Part shown: positions 19,573 through 26,897 of the stretch, piece after piece
Layout of the letters: each line of letters starts with the position of its first letter
How positions within the stretch are numbered: position 1 is the first letter of the stretch
Assembly (NCBI GenBank): GCA_018399495.1
Contig: JAGYOG010000013.1
Location: 1-57,272, forward strand
From: Sphaerochaeta sp.
Lineage (GTDB): Bacteria > Spirochaetota > Spirochaetia > Sphaerochaetales > Sphaerochaetaceae
DNA length: 57,272 nucleotides
Reading direction: 5' to 3'
The notes under the pieces: model-generated
The model's input: only the letters and a program-made list of their open reading frames with translations
Told to the model about the DNA's origin: nothing
The model's database searches: none
Program-made: the position numbers and the translations under genes

Positions 19573-20575
19573 CCTTGTGGCAGGTGTCACACTGGTAGCA
19601 GATCTCATGCTCCATTACGTCCCCCTTCACATAGCTCTCGATGCTCTTGAGCGTCGTGAGAGCAATGTTCTGGAGTGCCTCCTTGGTAAGGAAAGCCTGA
19701 TGACTGGTAACCAGCACATTGGGCATTGAGATCAGGAGCATGAGAATGTCATCATCGAGGATAATGGAACTTCTATCCTCATAAAAGAGTTCAGCTTCCT
19801 CCTCGTACACGTCCAGTGCAGCCCCTCCAATCTTCTTGCTCCGAATACCTTCCAAGAGTGCTTGGCTATCGACCAAGGCACCGCGAGAGGTGTTGATCAA
19901 GACAACCCCATCTTTCATCTTTGCAATATTCTCACGGTTGATCAGATGGAAGGAATCCTCTGTCAGGGGACAATGCAAGCTTATGATATCACTCTCTTTG
20001 CAAAGTTCATCAAAACTGCAATAGGTAACCGGAACCGACTCATTAGGATAGGGATCATAGGCTAGCACCTGCATTCCAAACCCCTTGCAGATATCGATAA
20101 ACACCCGTCCAATCTTTCCGGTTCCTACTACCCCGATGGTCTTTCCATGCAAGTCAAATCCAACAAGCCCATTGAGACTGAAGTTGAACTCACGGGTCCG
20201 TACATAACTGTGGTGTGTTTGTCGTACCAAACTCAGGAGAAGCGCCATTGCATGCTCTGCAACCGCATAGGGTGAGTAGGCAGGGACTCTGACAATATGA
20301 ATCTTGCCAAAGGAGACCTTGAAATCAATGTTGTTGTATCCGGCGCACCGCATAGCAAGCAACCGTACGCCACCTTGATACAGTTCCTCTATGACTTGTT
20401 CATCAATGGTATCGTTTACAAACGCACAGACCACCTCATAGCCTTGGGCTAGAGGAGCAGTCTTATGGTTGAGTTTTGATTCAAAATAGGTAATTTTCAC
20501 CTGATAATCGACAGAGAAATGATCAAACCAAACCTTGTCATAGGGTTTGGCATCAAAAAAAGCAATATTGGTCAT
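19550..20575 (-). CDS. ldhA: D-lactate dehydrogenase (2-hydroxyacid dehydrogenase family)
   Basis: NADH-dependent reduction of pyruvate to D-lactate, a fermentation step in the cytoplasm. It has 341 residues, starting MTNIAFFDAKPYD with GGAG 8 nt upstream. It shows the NAD loop GVVGTGKIGRVFI, the catalytic Arg in NTSRGALVD, Glu in DVYEEEAELFYED, and His in TSHQAFLTKEAL, the hallmark of D-LDH rather than other 2-hydroxyacid dehydrogenases. The C-terminus is unusual: the last 15 or so residues carry four Cys (CYQCDTC...C), a possible metal or redox tail. The 3' end overlaps the CpXC gene on the other strand. It lies directly behind the terminator of the Fic gene. Confidence 0.93.
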   Translation of the reverse strand: MTNIAFFDAKPYDKVWFDHFSVDYQVKITYFESKLNHKTAPLAQGYEVVCAFVNDTIDEQVIEELYQGGVRLLAMRCAGYNNIDFKVSFGKIHIVRVPAYSPYAVAEHAMALLLSLVRQTHHSYVRTREFNFSLNGLVGFDLHGKTIGVVGTGKIGRVFIDICKGFGMQVLAYDPYPNESVPVTYCSFDELCKESDIISLHCPLTEDSFHLINRENIAKMKDGVVLINTSRGALVDSQALLEGIRSKKIGGAALDVYEEEAELFYEDRSSIILDDDILMLLISMPNVLVTSHQAFLTKEALQNIALTTLKSIESYVKGDVMEHEICYQCDTCHKVTGQRCF

Positions 20576-20588
20576 ATACGCATCTCCT

Positions 20589-20618
20589 AAAAAAAGAAGG
20601 GACGAAAAATCCGTCCCC
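20589..20618 (-). terminator. rho-independent terminator after the Fic gene
   Basis: On the minus strand GGGACG pairs with CGTCCC (20612-20617 with 20599-20604) around a T-rich loop, followed by a T-run (TTCTTTTTTT). It begins 5 nt after the Fic stop and ends just before the ldhA ribosome site, so it separates the two genes. Confidence 0.82.
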
Positions 20619-20622
20619 ATCT

Positions 20623-21375
20623 CTAGAGTACCACTTCTTCCAGCACATCGATCAACAGTTGGTAATCCCCGTCAATCGCGCTGATATCAGCTTCAAGCAA
20701 TCGGTCCGGGTCGACCATCGACCAGTCGATGTCAAACCCCGCGTGTACCGAAAGCTGGTAGAAGAATAGACGTGCAGCCCTTCCGTTCCCATCCCTGAAG
20801 GGATGCAGTGCCTCTATCTCTCCCATGAAGAAGGCAAGTTCATTGATAAAGACCTCTCGATCCAATCCTTTCAGGTAGTGCTCTTTCCTGAGACGGCCAA
20901 AAATATCCTCTGCAGCGCTCTCAATAAATGCAGGATTACAGAAAACGGTTCGCTTTGCAGCCACCGTAGTACGAATCTGTCCAGCAGAAGGATACACATC
21001 ACTGAACATTCTTCCATGTATGGTTTTTAAATATTCGAAATCATAGGTATTGTGTACCGACTCAGTAAGCATTTCCGCTGTACGTAGGTTGGCCAATGAT
21101 GCTTCCACTTTCCTCAGCTTCGAACGTTCCTTGATCGAAAAGAAGTTCACTAAGGTGGAAGTACCAAGATAAACAGAAAGCTCATCTGAGGTTTTTGTGT
21201 ACTGCATGGCGAGTTCATGTTCCTCAATATATCGTTGGATCAACTCATCCGCAGTAGCTTCTTCCTCAAGAATAGAATGTGCGCTCTGTTCCTCTTCCTC
21301 GGAAAACTCATACCCTTCCGCCTCGTGGTTGAACTTGATATAGTCGATGCATGCTTGCACGCGGCTTGCTTTCAT
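20623..21375 (-). CDS. Fic-domain protein with antitoxin-like N-terminus
   Basis: 250 residues from MKASRVQACIDY; an in-frame ATG at 21390 has AAAAGG touching it, too close to be ideal, so the start is uncertain by five codons. The Fic core has the complete motif HPFRDGNGRAAR (191-202) with catalytic His, acidic metal ligand and final Arg, and the flap region near 130-145 (AGQIRTTVAAKRT). Fic proteins usually transfer AMP from ATP to target proteins. The first 55 residues (FNHEAEGYEFSEEE...ATADELIQRYIEEH) look like a VbhA-type antitoxin, with NHEAEG (16-21) in place of the inhibitory S/TxxxEG. If so, toxin and antitoxin are fused. It has its own terminator. Confidence 0.88.
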   Translation of the reverse strand: MKASRVQACIDYIKFNHEAEGYEFSEEEEQSAHSILEEEATADELIQRYIEEHELAMQYTKTSDELSVYLGTSTLVNFFSIKERSKLRKVEASLANLRTAEMLTESVHNTYDFEYLKTIHGRMFSDVYPSAGQIRTTVAAKRTVFCNPAFIESAAEDIFGRLRKEHYLKGLDREVFINELAFFMGEIEALHPFRDGNGRAARLFFYQLSVHAGFDIDWSMVDPDRLLEADISAIDGDYQLLIDVLEEVVL

Positions 21376-21504
21376 AAAAACACTAACCATCCTTTTATCG
21401 TACCGGACCTTACATGATCTAGTTCAATAGTATCATGAGGTGACCCTGACCCCTCTCGGTCTATGATATCCATACCAAAGAAGTGAGGTCAAGGCACAGG
21501 TGTA

Positions 21505-21531
21505 AGAAAAGAGCCCATTGCTGGGCTCTTT
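21505..21531 (-). terminator. rho-independent terminator after the repeat-rich outer-membrane protein
   Basis: On the minus strand GAGCCCA pairs with TGGGCTC (21511-21517 with 21522-21528) around a 4-nt loop, followed by TTTTCTT. It lies 23 nt downstream of the gene's stop. Confidence 0.85.
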
Positions 21532-21553
21532 ATCCAAGAAATACTGTCTCTCC

Positions 21554-22861
21554 CTAGAAGGAGAAGCCCATATAGACAGTACCCTCAGCAAATTGTGGCA
21601 TGCTGCTTGTCCCCTCGCTGAGAATAAGACCATACTTGGCACTTGCTCCCATGCTGAAGGTCTTGTTGAAGTGGTACTCCAACGCAGCCTTCGCAAAGGC
21701 ACCATAGAGGAATACATCCCCGCTGTTGGTTGCCAAGTCAGGTCCCCAGGTGAGGAAACCACCAAGACCGATATCGAAATCGGTCTTGCCCATGCTGATG
21801 TTGAGCATCGGTGCAACCGAGATGGTTCCTGCCTGGTCGAAGTTGCCGAATACAGCTCCGAAATCAAAGGCGACAACATCCTCAAACACATTTCTCCATC
21901 CGCCATTGAGGTACGGAGAATAGGCAAGCCCAAGATCAACACCCATGCCAAGGGAGTCATTGAAGGTAATCAGGTTCTCCATCTGTACTCCAAGCTCAGC
22001 TTGCAGATTGAATCTGTGATAGTTGTTCAGTTTAGGGTACTGGAAGTTGAAAGTACCACCCATGGTAAGGGTTGTACGTGAGCGACTTACCACTTCCTTC
22101 TTCTCTTCTGCTGGCTCTTCAGTGGCTACTGGCTCTTCTGCTGCTGGCGCTTCGGCTACCATTTCCTCAGCTTCAGGGGCAACTTCCTCGGCTGGCTTTT
22201 CAGCTACCGCGTCCTCAGCTACAGGAACAACTTCCTCGGCTGGCTCTTCAGCTACCGCGTCCTCAGCTACAGGAACAGGCTCTTCAGCTACCGCGTCCTC
22301 AGCAACAGGAACAACTTCCTCGGCTGGTGCTTCGGCTACAACTTCCTCAGCTACAGGAACAACTTCCTCAGCCGGTGCTTCGGTTACAACTTCCTCAGCT
22401 ACAGGAACAACTTCCTCCGCCGGTGCTTCGGTTACTACTTCCTCAGCTGCAGGAGCAGGCTCTTCAGCCACAATCTCTTCCTGTGCAGGTGCAGGCTCTT
22501 CAGCTACCATTTCTTCAGCTGCAGGAACTGGTTCACTGGCTACCACGGGAACTTCTTCCTCAGGCGGGAACATTGCTTCTGCCACTGATATGGCACTTCC
22601 ACTGAAATGTACACCATCGTAGGATTGCTGTAGGTAGAGGGAGTGATTTACAGTTCCATCAAGCCCTCGTTCAGTGTAGCTGGTGACAGAAGAATCCACA
22701 ATGGTCCAATTGTCCTCTTCCTCCCCATCAACTTGATAGCGGAAGGTTGTTACCAAAGGATCTTCCAGCAACCATTCCCAGGTTACAACTACAGGAACGG
22801 CAAACAAGAATGCCGGTAAAAGTATCAATGCGGCAAATACGGTAATGAATTTCCTTTTCAT
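21554..22861 (-). CDS. outer-membrane protein with Glu/Pro/Ala/Val tandem repeats
   Basis: 435 residues starting MKRKFITVFAAL, with GAGGAG 10 nt upstream. The signal peptide ends near 21 (LFAVP). Residues about 22-100 form a small globular domain (WEWLLEDPLVTTFRYQVDG...). About 105-265 is a low-complexity acidic repeat built of 12- and 16-residue units such as APAEEVVPVAEEVVTE and EPVPVAEDAVAE, encoded by near-identical 36/48-bp DNA repeats. The last 165 residues are barrel-like (LTMGGTFNFQYPKLN..., aromatic C-terminal GFSF). A periplasm-spanning or peptidoglycan-contacting linker joined to a membrane barrel is a reasonable inference; the function is unknown. The gene is single, with its own terminator. 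Confidence 0.85.
   Translation of the reverse strand: MKRKFITVFAALILLPAFLFAVPVVVTWEWLLEDPLVTTFRYQVDGEEEDNWTIVDSSVTSYTERGLDGTVNHSLYLQQSYDGVHFSGSAISVAEAMFPPEEEVPVVASEPVPAAEEMVAEEPAPAQEEIVAEEPAPAAEEVVTEAPAEEVVPVAEEVVTEAPAEEVVPVAEEVVAEAPAEEVVPVAEDAVAEEPVPVAEDAVAEEPAEEVVPVAEDAVAEKPAEEVAPEAEEMVAEAPAAEEPVATEEPAEEKKEVVSRSRTTLTMGGTFNFQYPKLNNYHRFNLQAELGVQMENLITFNDSLGMGVDLGLAYSPYLNGGWRNVFEDVVAFDFGAVFGNFDQAGTISVAPMLNISMGKTDFDIGLGGFLTWGPDLATNSGDVFLYGAFAKAALEYHFNKTFSMGASAKYGLILSEGTSSMPQFAEGTVYMGFSF
22073..22560 (-). repeat. tandem coding repeats of about 48/36 bp
   Basis: Within the outer-membrane protein gene a unit coding roughly for APAEEVVPVAEEVVTE is repeated at least four times with few changes, and a shorter EPVPVAEDAVAE variant also recurs. 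Unit lengths are multiples of 12 nt, so gain or loss of units stays in frame. This looks like a variable-number repeat. The opposite strand shows long open frames here only because of the repeat composition. Confidence 0.85.
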
Positions 22862-23032
22862 AACTATGAAACTCCTCTCTGCGACACCTTGTGGGTCACA
22901 GCAATCATATAGCAAAACCAATTAGTAGTATCATACACTTCTGTAGTGATTATAACAAGCAAATGAAGAATTGGTAACCCTACTAATCATCATCTTGCCA
23001 CAGATATGACATATTCTGTAAGCTTCTCTCAT

Positions 23033-23614
23033 ATGAAAGAACTACAAACATTGGCAATATTCTGTGGAAGTAGCACAGGAAAGAACCCCCGCTTTGCAGA
23101 GGGAGCACAGGAATTGGGCACAGCTATGGCGAAACAACACCTCTCCTTGGTCTACGGTGGAGGGAATCGTGGATTGATGGGCATTGTTGCCCAAAGTCTT
23201 TATGATCGGGGAGGAAAGGTTATTGGAGTCCTGCCTGAGGCACTGAACAGAAGTGACGTTCGATTGCATACTGTTGAGGACGAACTGATCATCGTTCCAA
23301 CGATGCATGAACGAAAAGCTAAGATGTATTCACTTGCTGATGCATTTATAGCGCTTCCTGGAGGAATTGGTACACTGGAGGAAATCCTGGAAATCTTTAC
23401 TTGGTTGCAACTGGGATACCACCAAAAGCCTGTGGCTCTACTCAACCTTGCAGGATTCTACGATCAATTATTGGATTTTCTCTCCTACAATGTCACCCAA
23501 GGGTTTCTCAAACAGGATCATCTGGATGCGTTGATCGTCGAACAAGACATTGCTTCATTGCTCGACAAACTTGATAATTGGGAACCAAAACTGAGTGATA
23601 AACTCTCATATTGA
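23033..23614 (+). CDS. LOG-family nucleotide-binding protein (probable phosphoribohydrolase)
   Basis: 193 residues, the normal size for the family, starting MKELQTLAIFCGSS. It shows the Rossmann-type phosphate loop YGGGNRGLMG and the catalytic PGGIGTLEE motif of LOG proteins, which hydrolyse nucleoside 5'-monophosphates (cytokinin riboside phosphates in plants, probably other nucleotides in bacteria). Older annotations call it lysine decarboxylase, which is incorrect for this motif set. No clear ribosome site is seen before 23033 or before an earlier ATG at 23006; the later one is chosen because conserved sequence starts there. It ends directly before the YitT gene. Confidence 0.9.
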   Translation: MKELQTLAIFCGSSTGKNPRFAEGAQELGTAMAKQHLSLVYGGGNRGLMGIVAQSLYDRGGKVIGVLPEALNRSDVRLHTVEDELIIVPTMHERKAKMYSLADAFIALPGGIGTLEEILEIFTWLQLGYHQKPVALLNLAGFYDQLLDFLSYNVTQGFLKQDHLDALIVEQDIASLLDKLDNWEPKLSDKLSY

Positions 23615-23653
23615 ATGGTAGCAAAACGCTATCAATGGAGCTATGCTACACAC

Positions 23654-24586
23654 ATGACCAAACGAAATTATCATCTGCTTGAACTCTTTTATATTGTACT
23701 GGGTTCGTTTCTAACAGCCGCTGGTATTGCCCTCTTCTCCTCTCCTGCAAGAATTGCCAGTGGTGGGGTAAGCGGTATTGCCATTATTATCTACCACACC
23801 CTGCAATTCGATACCGGTCTATCAATCTTGATTCTCTCCGTTCCGCTCTTCTTGCTCGGGGTGGCAATTTTCGGAAGACAATATGGAATGAAATCACTGT
23901 TGGGAACCGTCTTGCTCTCACTCTTCACCTCGCTGATCAACGCATGGGTTGGCTATGATGGTCTGCTGGACTATTCAAAAGACCTCTCGGTATTGCTCTC
24001 AGCAATCTCAGCTGGTGTACTTATAGGTTTGGGAGTGGGCTTGGTGCTCCGCAGTGGTGCAAACACCGGAGGGACAGACATCCTTGCCCAGATAGTTGCA
24101 CGGTTCACCCCTCTCTCCATGGGAACCGCACTCTTTCTTGTTGATGCAATCATCATCGCTTCAAGTGCCTTCATCTTTTCACTTGAGATGGCATTATATG
24201 CAACCATGACTGTCTATATCGTAGGAACAACAGTCGACAAGGTAGTACTATCCTTTGGGACCAGGTCAGCAAAGACAGTCTTTATTATCAGCGAAAAGCG
24301 GCAAGTCATCCAAGAACAGATCCTCAAAGAATTGGGGCATGGTGGAACCATATTGAATGGACAGGGAATGTTCACCGGATTTGACCGACCGGTCATCATG
24401 ACGGTAGTCTCAAACAACAAAGTAGGAGAACTCACCAATATCGTGCACCACGCTGACAAACAAGCCTTCATGGTTGTACAAGAGGCATACAAAGTCCTCG
24501 GTGAGGGTTTTACCCCCATCGAGGAAGCTGCTTGGGCGGGTTTATCAGACGTCACCCAAAAAAGAAAACGAGTAAAACGTCTTTAG
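23654..24586 (+). CDS. YitT family integral membrane protein
   Basis: 310 residues. The N-terminal part holds about five to six membrane helices (for example 10-30, 45-65, 72-95, 115-140, 150-175) with a conserved glycine-rich signature, RIASGGVSGIAIIIYHT. The C-terminal 90 residues or so form the soluble DUF2179 domain (KTVFIISEKRQVIQEQILKE...FMVVQEAYKVLGEGF). The function of the family is not established. ATG 23654 is preferred, with GGAG 13 nt upstream; an alternative ATG at 23615 adds 13 residues. It follows LOG closely and overlaps the convergent nucleotidyltransferase gene by 4 nt. Confidence 0.9.
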   Translation: MTKRNYHLLELFYIVLGSFLTAAGIALFSSPARIASGGVSGIAIIIYHTLQFDTGLSILILSVPLFLLGVAIFGRQYGMKSLLGTVLLSLFTSLINAWVGYDGLLDYSKDLSVLLSAISAGVLIGLGVGLVLRSGANTGGTDILAQIVARFTPLSMGTALFLVDAIIIASSAFIFSLEMALYATMTVYIVGTTVDKVVLSFGTRSAKTVFIISEKRQVIQEQILKELGHGGTILNGQGMFTGFDRPVIMTVVSNNKVGELTNIVHHADKQAFMVVQEAYKVLGEGFTPIEEAAWAGLSDVTQKRKRVKRL

Positions 24587-25491
24587 AGTTTCCAGAGTTT
24601 TTCTGGGTAATACCCCGAAGAAACCTTCTTGGCAAGTTCATTTCTTACAATTTCTTTGTCTTCACTGTAAGTCATACCGAACCAGCTCTCTTGGGTGGTA
24701 TAGAAACGCATCTTCCCCTCCCCGGTTGTTACAATGTTGCTGGCGCCATTGGGTAGATAACACTCGGTCTTTTCACTGGTGATGTGTTCCTTGATGAATG
24801 CATCCCAGTAGCTGTTGAAACTTTCAAATGCAGTTGGGGAGAATCCGAAGAAATTCATGGAGACCCACTCCTTGCCAGTAAGCGCGATGTCACCGGAAGA
24901 TTGGTGGCTTACCACTTTATCACCTTCATACCCAATCTTGGTATGCTCTTCCATGCTTGCAAGATAGCCATCTTCGACGTTACAGATAGCACGGCTGACC
25001 GTTCCACTCTTGCTCATCGTGTGGTCAAGGACGTATCCGACCATAGCATGCTCTTTGCTTCCTGGCTCTAAGGAGGAGAGATGCTCAGCCAAGATGGCAA
25101 AGGACTCTCTGCCATAGTAGTCATCTGCATTGATGACAGCGAAGGGTTCCTTCACAACATTCTCTGCACAGAGAACTGCGTGGATGGTTCCCCATGGTTT
25201 CTGTCTGTTTACAGAAAGACGTTTTTGCTCCTCAGATAGGAGCGCATTCTGGCTCTGGAAAACGTAGGTAGCATCCATATTGTTTGCGATGCGGTCGAAC
25301 AACCGTTCACGAAAATCCTTCTCTATATCCTTTCGGATGATGAAGACAACCTTCTCAAAGCCACTGCGATGGGCATCATAGACACCATAATCCAACAACG
25401 TCTCTCCATGGTTTCCTACGCTGTCAATCTGCTTGATACCGCCATAGCGACTTCCCATACCAGCTGCCATTACCAAAAGTGTTGGTTTCAT
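24583..25491 (-). CDS. sugar-phosphate nucleotidyltransferase family protein
   Basis: 302 residues starting MKPTLLVMAAGMGSRYGG, with GGAG about 8 nt before the ATG. The N-terminal GxGSR-type loop binds the nucleotide, and VINADDYYG supplies the metal-binding Asp. These place it among glucose-1-phosphate uridylyl/thymidylyl-type transferases, but it is not close to RmlA or GalU, and its sugar and nucleotide cannot be assigned. Spirochaetes often carry this stand-alone form. Monocistronic; its stop overlaps that of the YitT gene (TTAG shared). Confidence 0.85.
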   Translation of the reverse strand: MKPTLLVMAAGMGSRYGGIKQIDSVGNHGETLLDYGVYDAHRSGFEKVVFIIRKDIEKDFRERLFDRIANNMDATYVFQSQNALLSEEQKRLSVNRQKPWGTIHAVLCAENVVKEPFAVINADDYYGRESFAILAEHLSSLEPGSKEHAMVGYVLDHTMSKSGTVSRAICNVEDGYLASMEEHTKIGYEGDKVVSHQSSGDIALTGKEWVSMNFFGFSPTAFESFNSYWDAFIKEHITSEKTECYLPNGASNIVTTGEGKMRFYTTQESWFGMTYSEDKEIVRNELAKKVSSGYYPEKLWKL

Positions 25492-25694
25492 GCTTTTTCT
25501 CCTCAAATCTGTGCTCAGATGGTTACATTCTATCTTCTCTGCCTATGACAGTCAAATGGAAGGTACCAATAGCCCTGGCCCAAGGGGCGGGGTATCTCAC
25601 CTCGCTTTCCCAGCACTCGCTCGGTAATGGAACCATGGCTTCCGCTACTCTCGCTTCGTTGGGGAATGAAGAAACAGTGGAAAAACAGAGAACC

Positions 25695-26018
25695 ATGGAG
25701 TATGCTGTTTGCATGAACAATAGAGAATGGTACACAGAAGCAATGCATTTCTGTCAATTATCCAAATCTTGCGCATCCTGTCCTTATCAACTTTTAACAG
25801 GGAGAGTAGACCCTCCAAGTGGTGATGAAAGACCTTGTTTTTCCTCCAAGGAAGCATTACTTGCATTGGATGAGTGGCTTGCCGAAGAGTATGTAAGTAA
25901 CAATGATGGTGTGGATATGGAAAATGATGACCACCAGTGGCTACAAGACCTCCTGCGGCTCCAGTTCCATGAGGAAGAGAGTGAAGAAGACACATTCTTC
26001 GACGATGATCTTTTTTAG
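25695..26018 (+). CDS. small Cys-containing acidic protein of unknown function
   Basis: 107 residues from MEYAVCMNNREWY. I do not recognise a family. The N-terminal half holds several Cys (CMNN, CQLSKSCASCPYQL, CF), including a CxxC pair that could bind a metal or form disulfides. The C-terminal half is very acidic (HEEESEEDTFFDDDLF). There is no signal peptide. The start is uncertain: ATG 25635 or 25713 are possible, and no ribosome site stands out. Its stop overlaps that of the next, convergent gene by 4 nt, the same TTAG arrangement seen elsewhere in the window, which supports it being real. Confidence 0.55.
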   Translation: MEYAVCMNNREWYTEAMHFCQLSKSCASCPYQLLTGRVDPPSGDERPCFSSKEALLALDEWLAEEYVSNNDGVDMENDDHQWLQDLLRLQFHEEESEEDTFFDDDLF

Positions 26019-26596
26019 ATTACCTCAATACTCAGCTGTATAGCCGATGAATACCACCCTGTTGCGTAGTTATCTGGGTTGAAATCGGGAATCTCAGCAA
26101 GAATATCCCCTGTCTCATAGAGGATCGCATCATTGTTGCCATATGATCCACGTACACCCAAATCCTTTTCCATGGCTTGTTGCCCCGCTACACTTACTGC
26201 GCGTGAAATATTACTTGATACACGTACGGTAAAGGGTATTTTTGACTCCTGTCCTTGGGGCAGCGGTTCTCCCTCATCCAAGAGGAAAGCAAACCGCTCC
26301 TGATTCCCGTCCTCACCTGGGCGGATGGCCAAACGGAATTTGCTGATGGTGTTATTGGAAACCAGTGTATAGGAACCTACCCTAATGATGCTGTTCCTGC
26401 TGGCAGAAAGATTGAAATCGAGGGCTGCATCATTTTGCTCAACGCGGAAGATCTCAGTAATCGGCATTCTGCCTTCCACTTTGACATTGGTAAACGGAAG
26501 TGGAGCCGCAGAGAGAGCAGCCCCCTCTACAAGAAGGAAAAACAGTGCAGGGAGTATGAGCTTATAGCGGCTTTTCGTCCAATTCCATTTCTTCAT
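26015..26596 (-). CDS. exported protein of unknown function
   Basis: 193 residues starting MKKWNWTKSRYKLILPALFF. Residues 1-30 are a signal peptide ending LSAAP. The mature part is beta-rich, alternating hydrophobic and polar residues (ITEIFRVEQNDAALDFNLSAS, YTLVSNNTISKFRLAIRPGED, KIPFTVRVSSNISRAV), resembling small periplasmic Ig-like or CS1-pilin-like domains, though without firm homology. It ends SAIQLSIEVI. No lipobox or C-terminal Phe. Monocistronic, convergent with the small acidic gene. An unusual feature is the lack of a strong ribosome site before the chosen ATG. Confidence 0.7.
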   Translation of the reverse strand: MKKWNWTKSRYKLILPALFFLLVEGAALSAAPLPFTNVKVEGRMPITEIFRVEQNDAALDFNLSASRNSIIRVGSYTLVSNNTISKFRLAIRPGEDGNQERFAFLLDEGEPLPQGQESKIPFTVRVSSNISRAVSVAGQQAMEKDLGVRGSYGNNDAILYETGDILAEIPDFNPDNYATGWYSSAIQLSIEVI

Positions 26597-26752
26597 AATG
26601 AAAGTGTAATAAGGCATGCAACCCATGTCAAGAGTAATGAATATTCTTTTTCTATTCCTGTGATTATATTTCTGGAAAAACTATTTTATTATTTGTATAT
26701 GAATGTTTTATTTGCTTATTATCTCATGTCATACGATTTCCAAGACTTCCTA

Positions 26753-26782
26753 TTGACACGTTCCTTTCCTCTACCGTAGGAT
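26753..26782 (+). promoter_or_regulatory. promoter of tRNA-Arg
   Basis: A perfect -35 TTGACA at 26753-26758, an 18-nt spacer and -10 TAGGAT at 26777-26782, ending 10 nt before the mature tRNA. Standard sigma-70-type spacing. Confidence 0.7.
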
Positions 26783-26792
26783 ACGGAGGAAT

Positions 26793-26866
26793 GGGCTCGT
26801 AGCTCAGCTGGATAGAGCGTCTCCCTCCGGAGGAGAAGGCCGTGCGTTCGAATCGCGCCGGGCTCA
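26793..26866 (+). tRNA. tRNA-Arg(CCG)
   Basis: A 74-nt cloverleaf. Acceptor GGGCTCG pairs with CGGGCTC (two G-U), followed by discriminator A; D stem GCTC/GAGC; anticodon stem TCTCC/GGAGA with loop CTCCGGA, giving anticodon CCG; variable loop AGGCC; T stem GTGCG/CGCGC with loop TTCGAAT. CCA is not encoded. It stands alone between an exported-protein gene and the convergent beta-glucosidase gene. Confidence 0.95.
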
Positions 26867-26870
26867 TCGT

Positions 26871-26897
26871 GAAAGGAAGTCATTATGGCTTCCTTTC
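26871..26897 (+). terminator. hairpin between tRNA-Arg and the convergent glucosidase gene
   Basis: A 9-bp perfect stem, GAAAGGAAG pairing with CTTCCTTTC, starts 5 nt after the tRNA and contains the stop codon of the opposite-strand glucosidase. No long T-run follows on either strand, so it may be a weak terminator or simply a 3'-end hairpin for both transcripts. Confidence 0.45.

Noticed and set aside
22023..22622. Long plus-strand open frame of Ser/Ala/Gly/Thr repeats
   Set aside because: It is the complement of the repeat region of the outer-membrane protein gene; openness comes from repeat composition, and there is no signal peptide or ribosome site.
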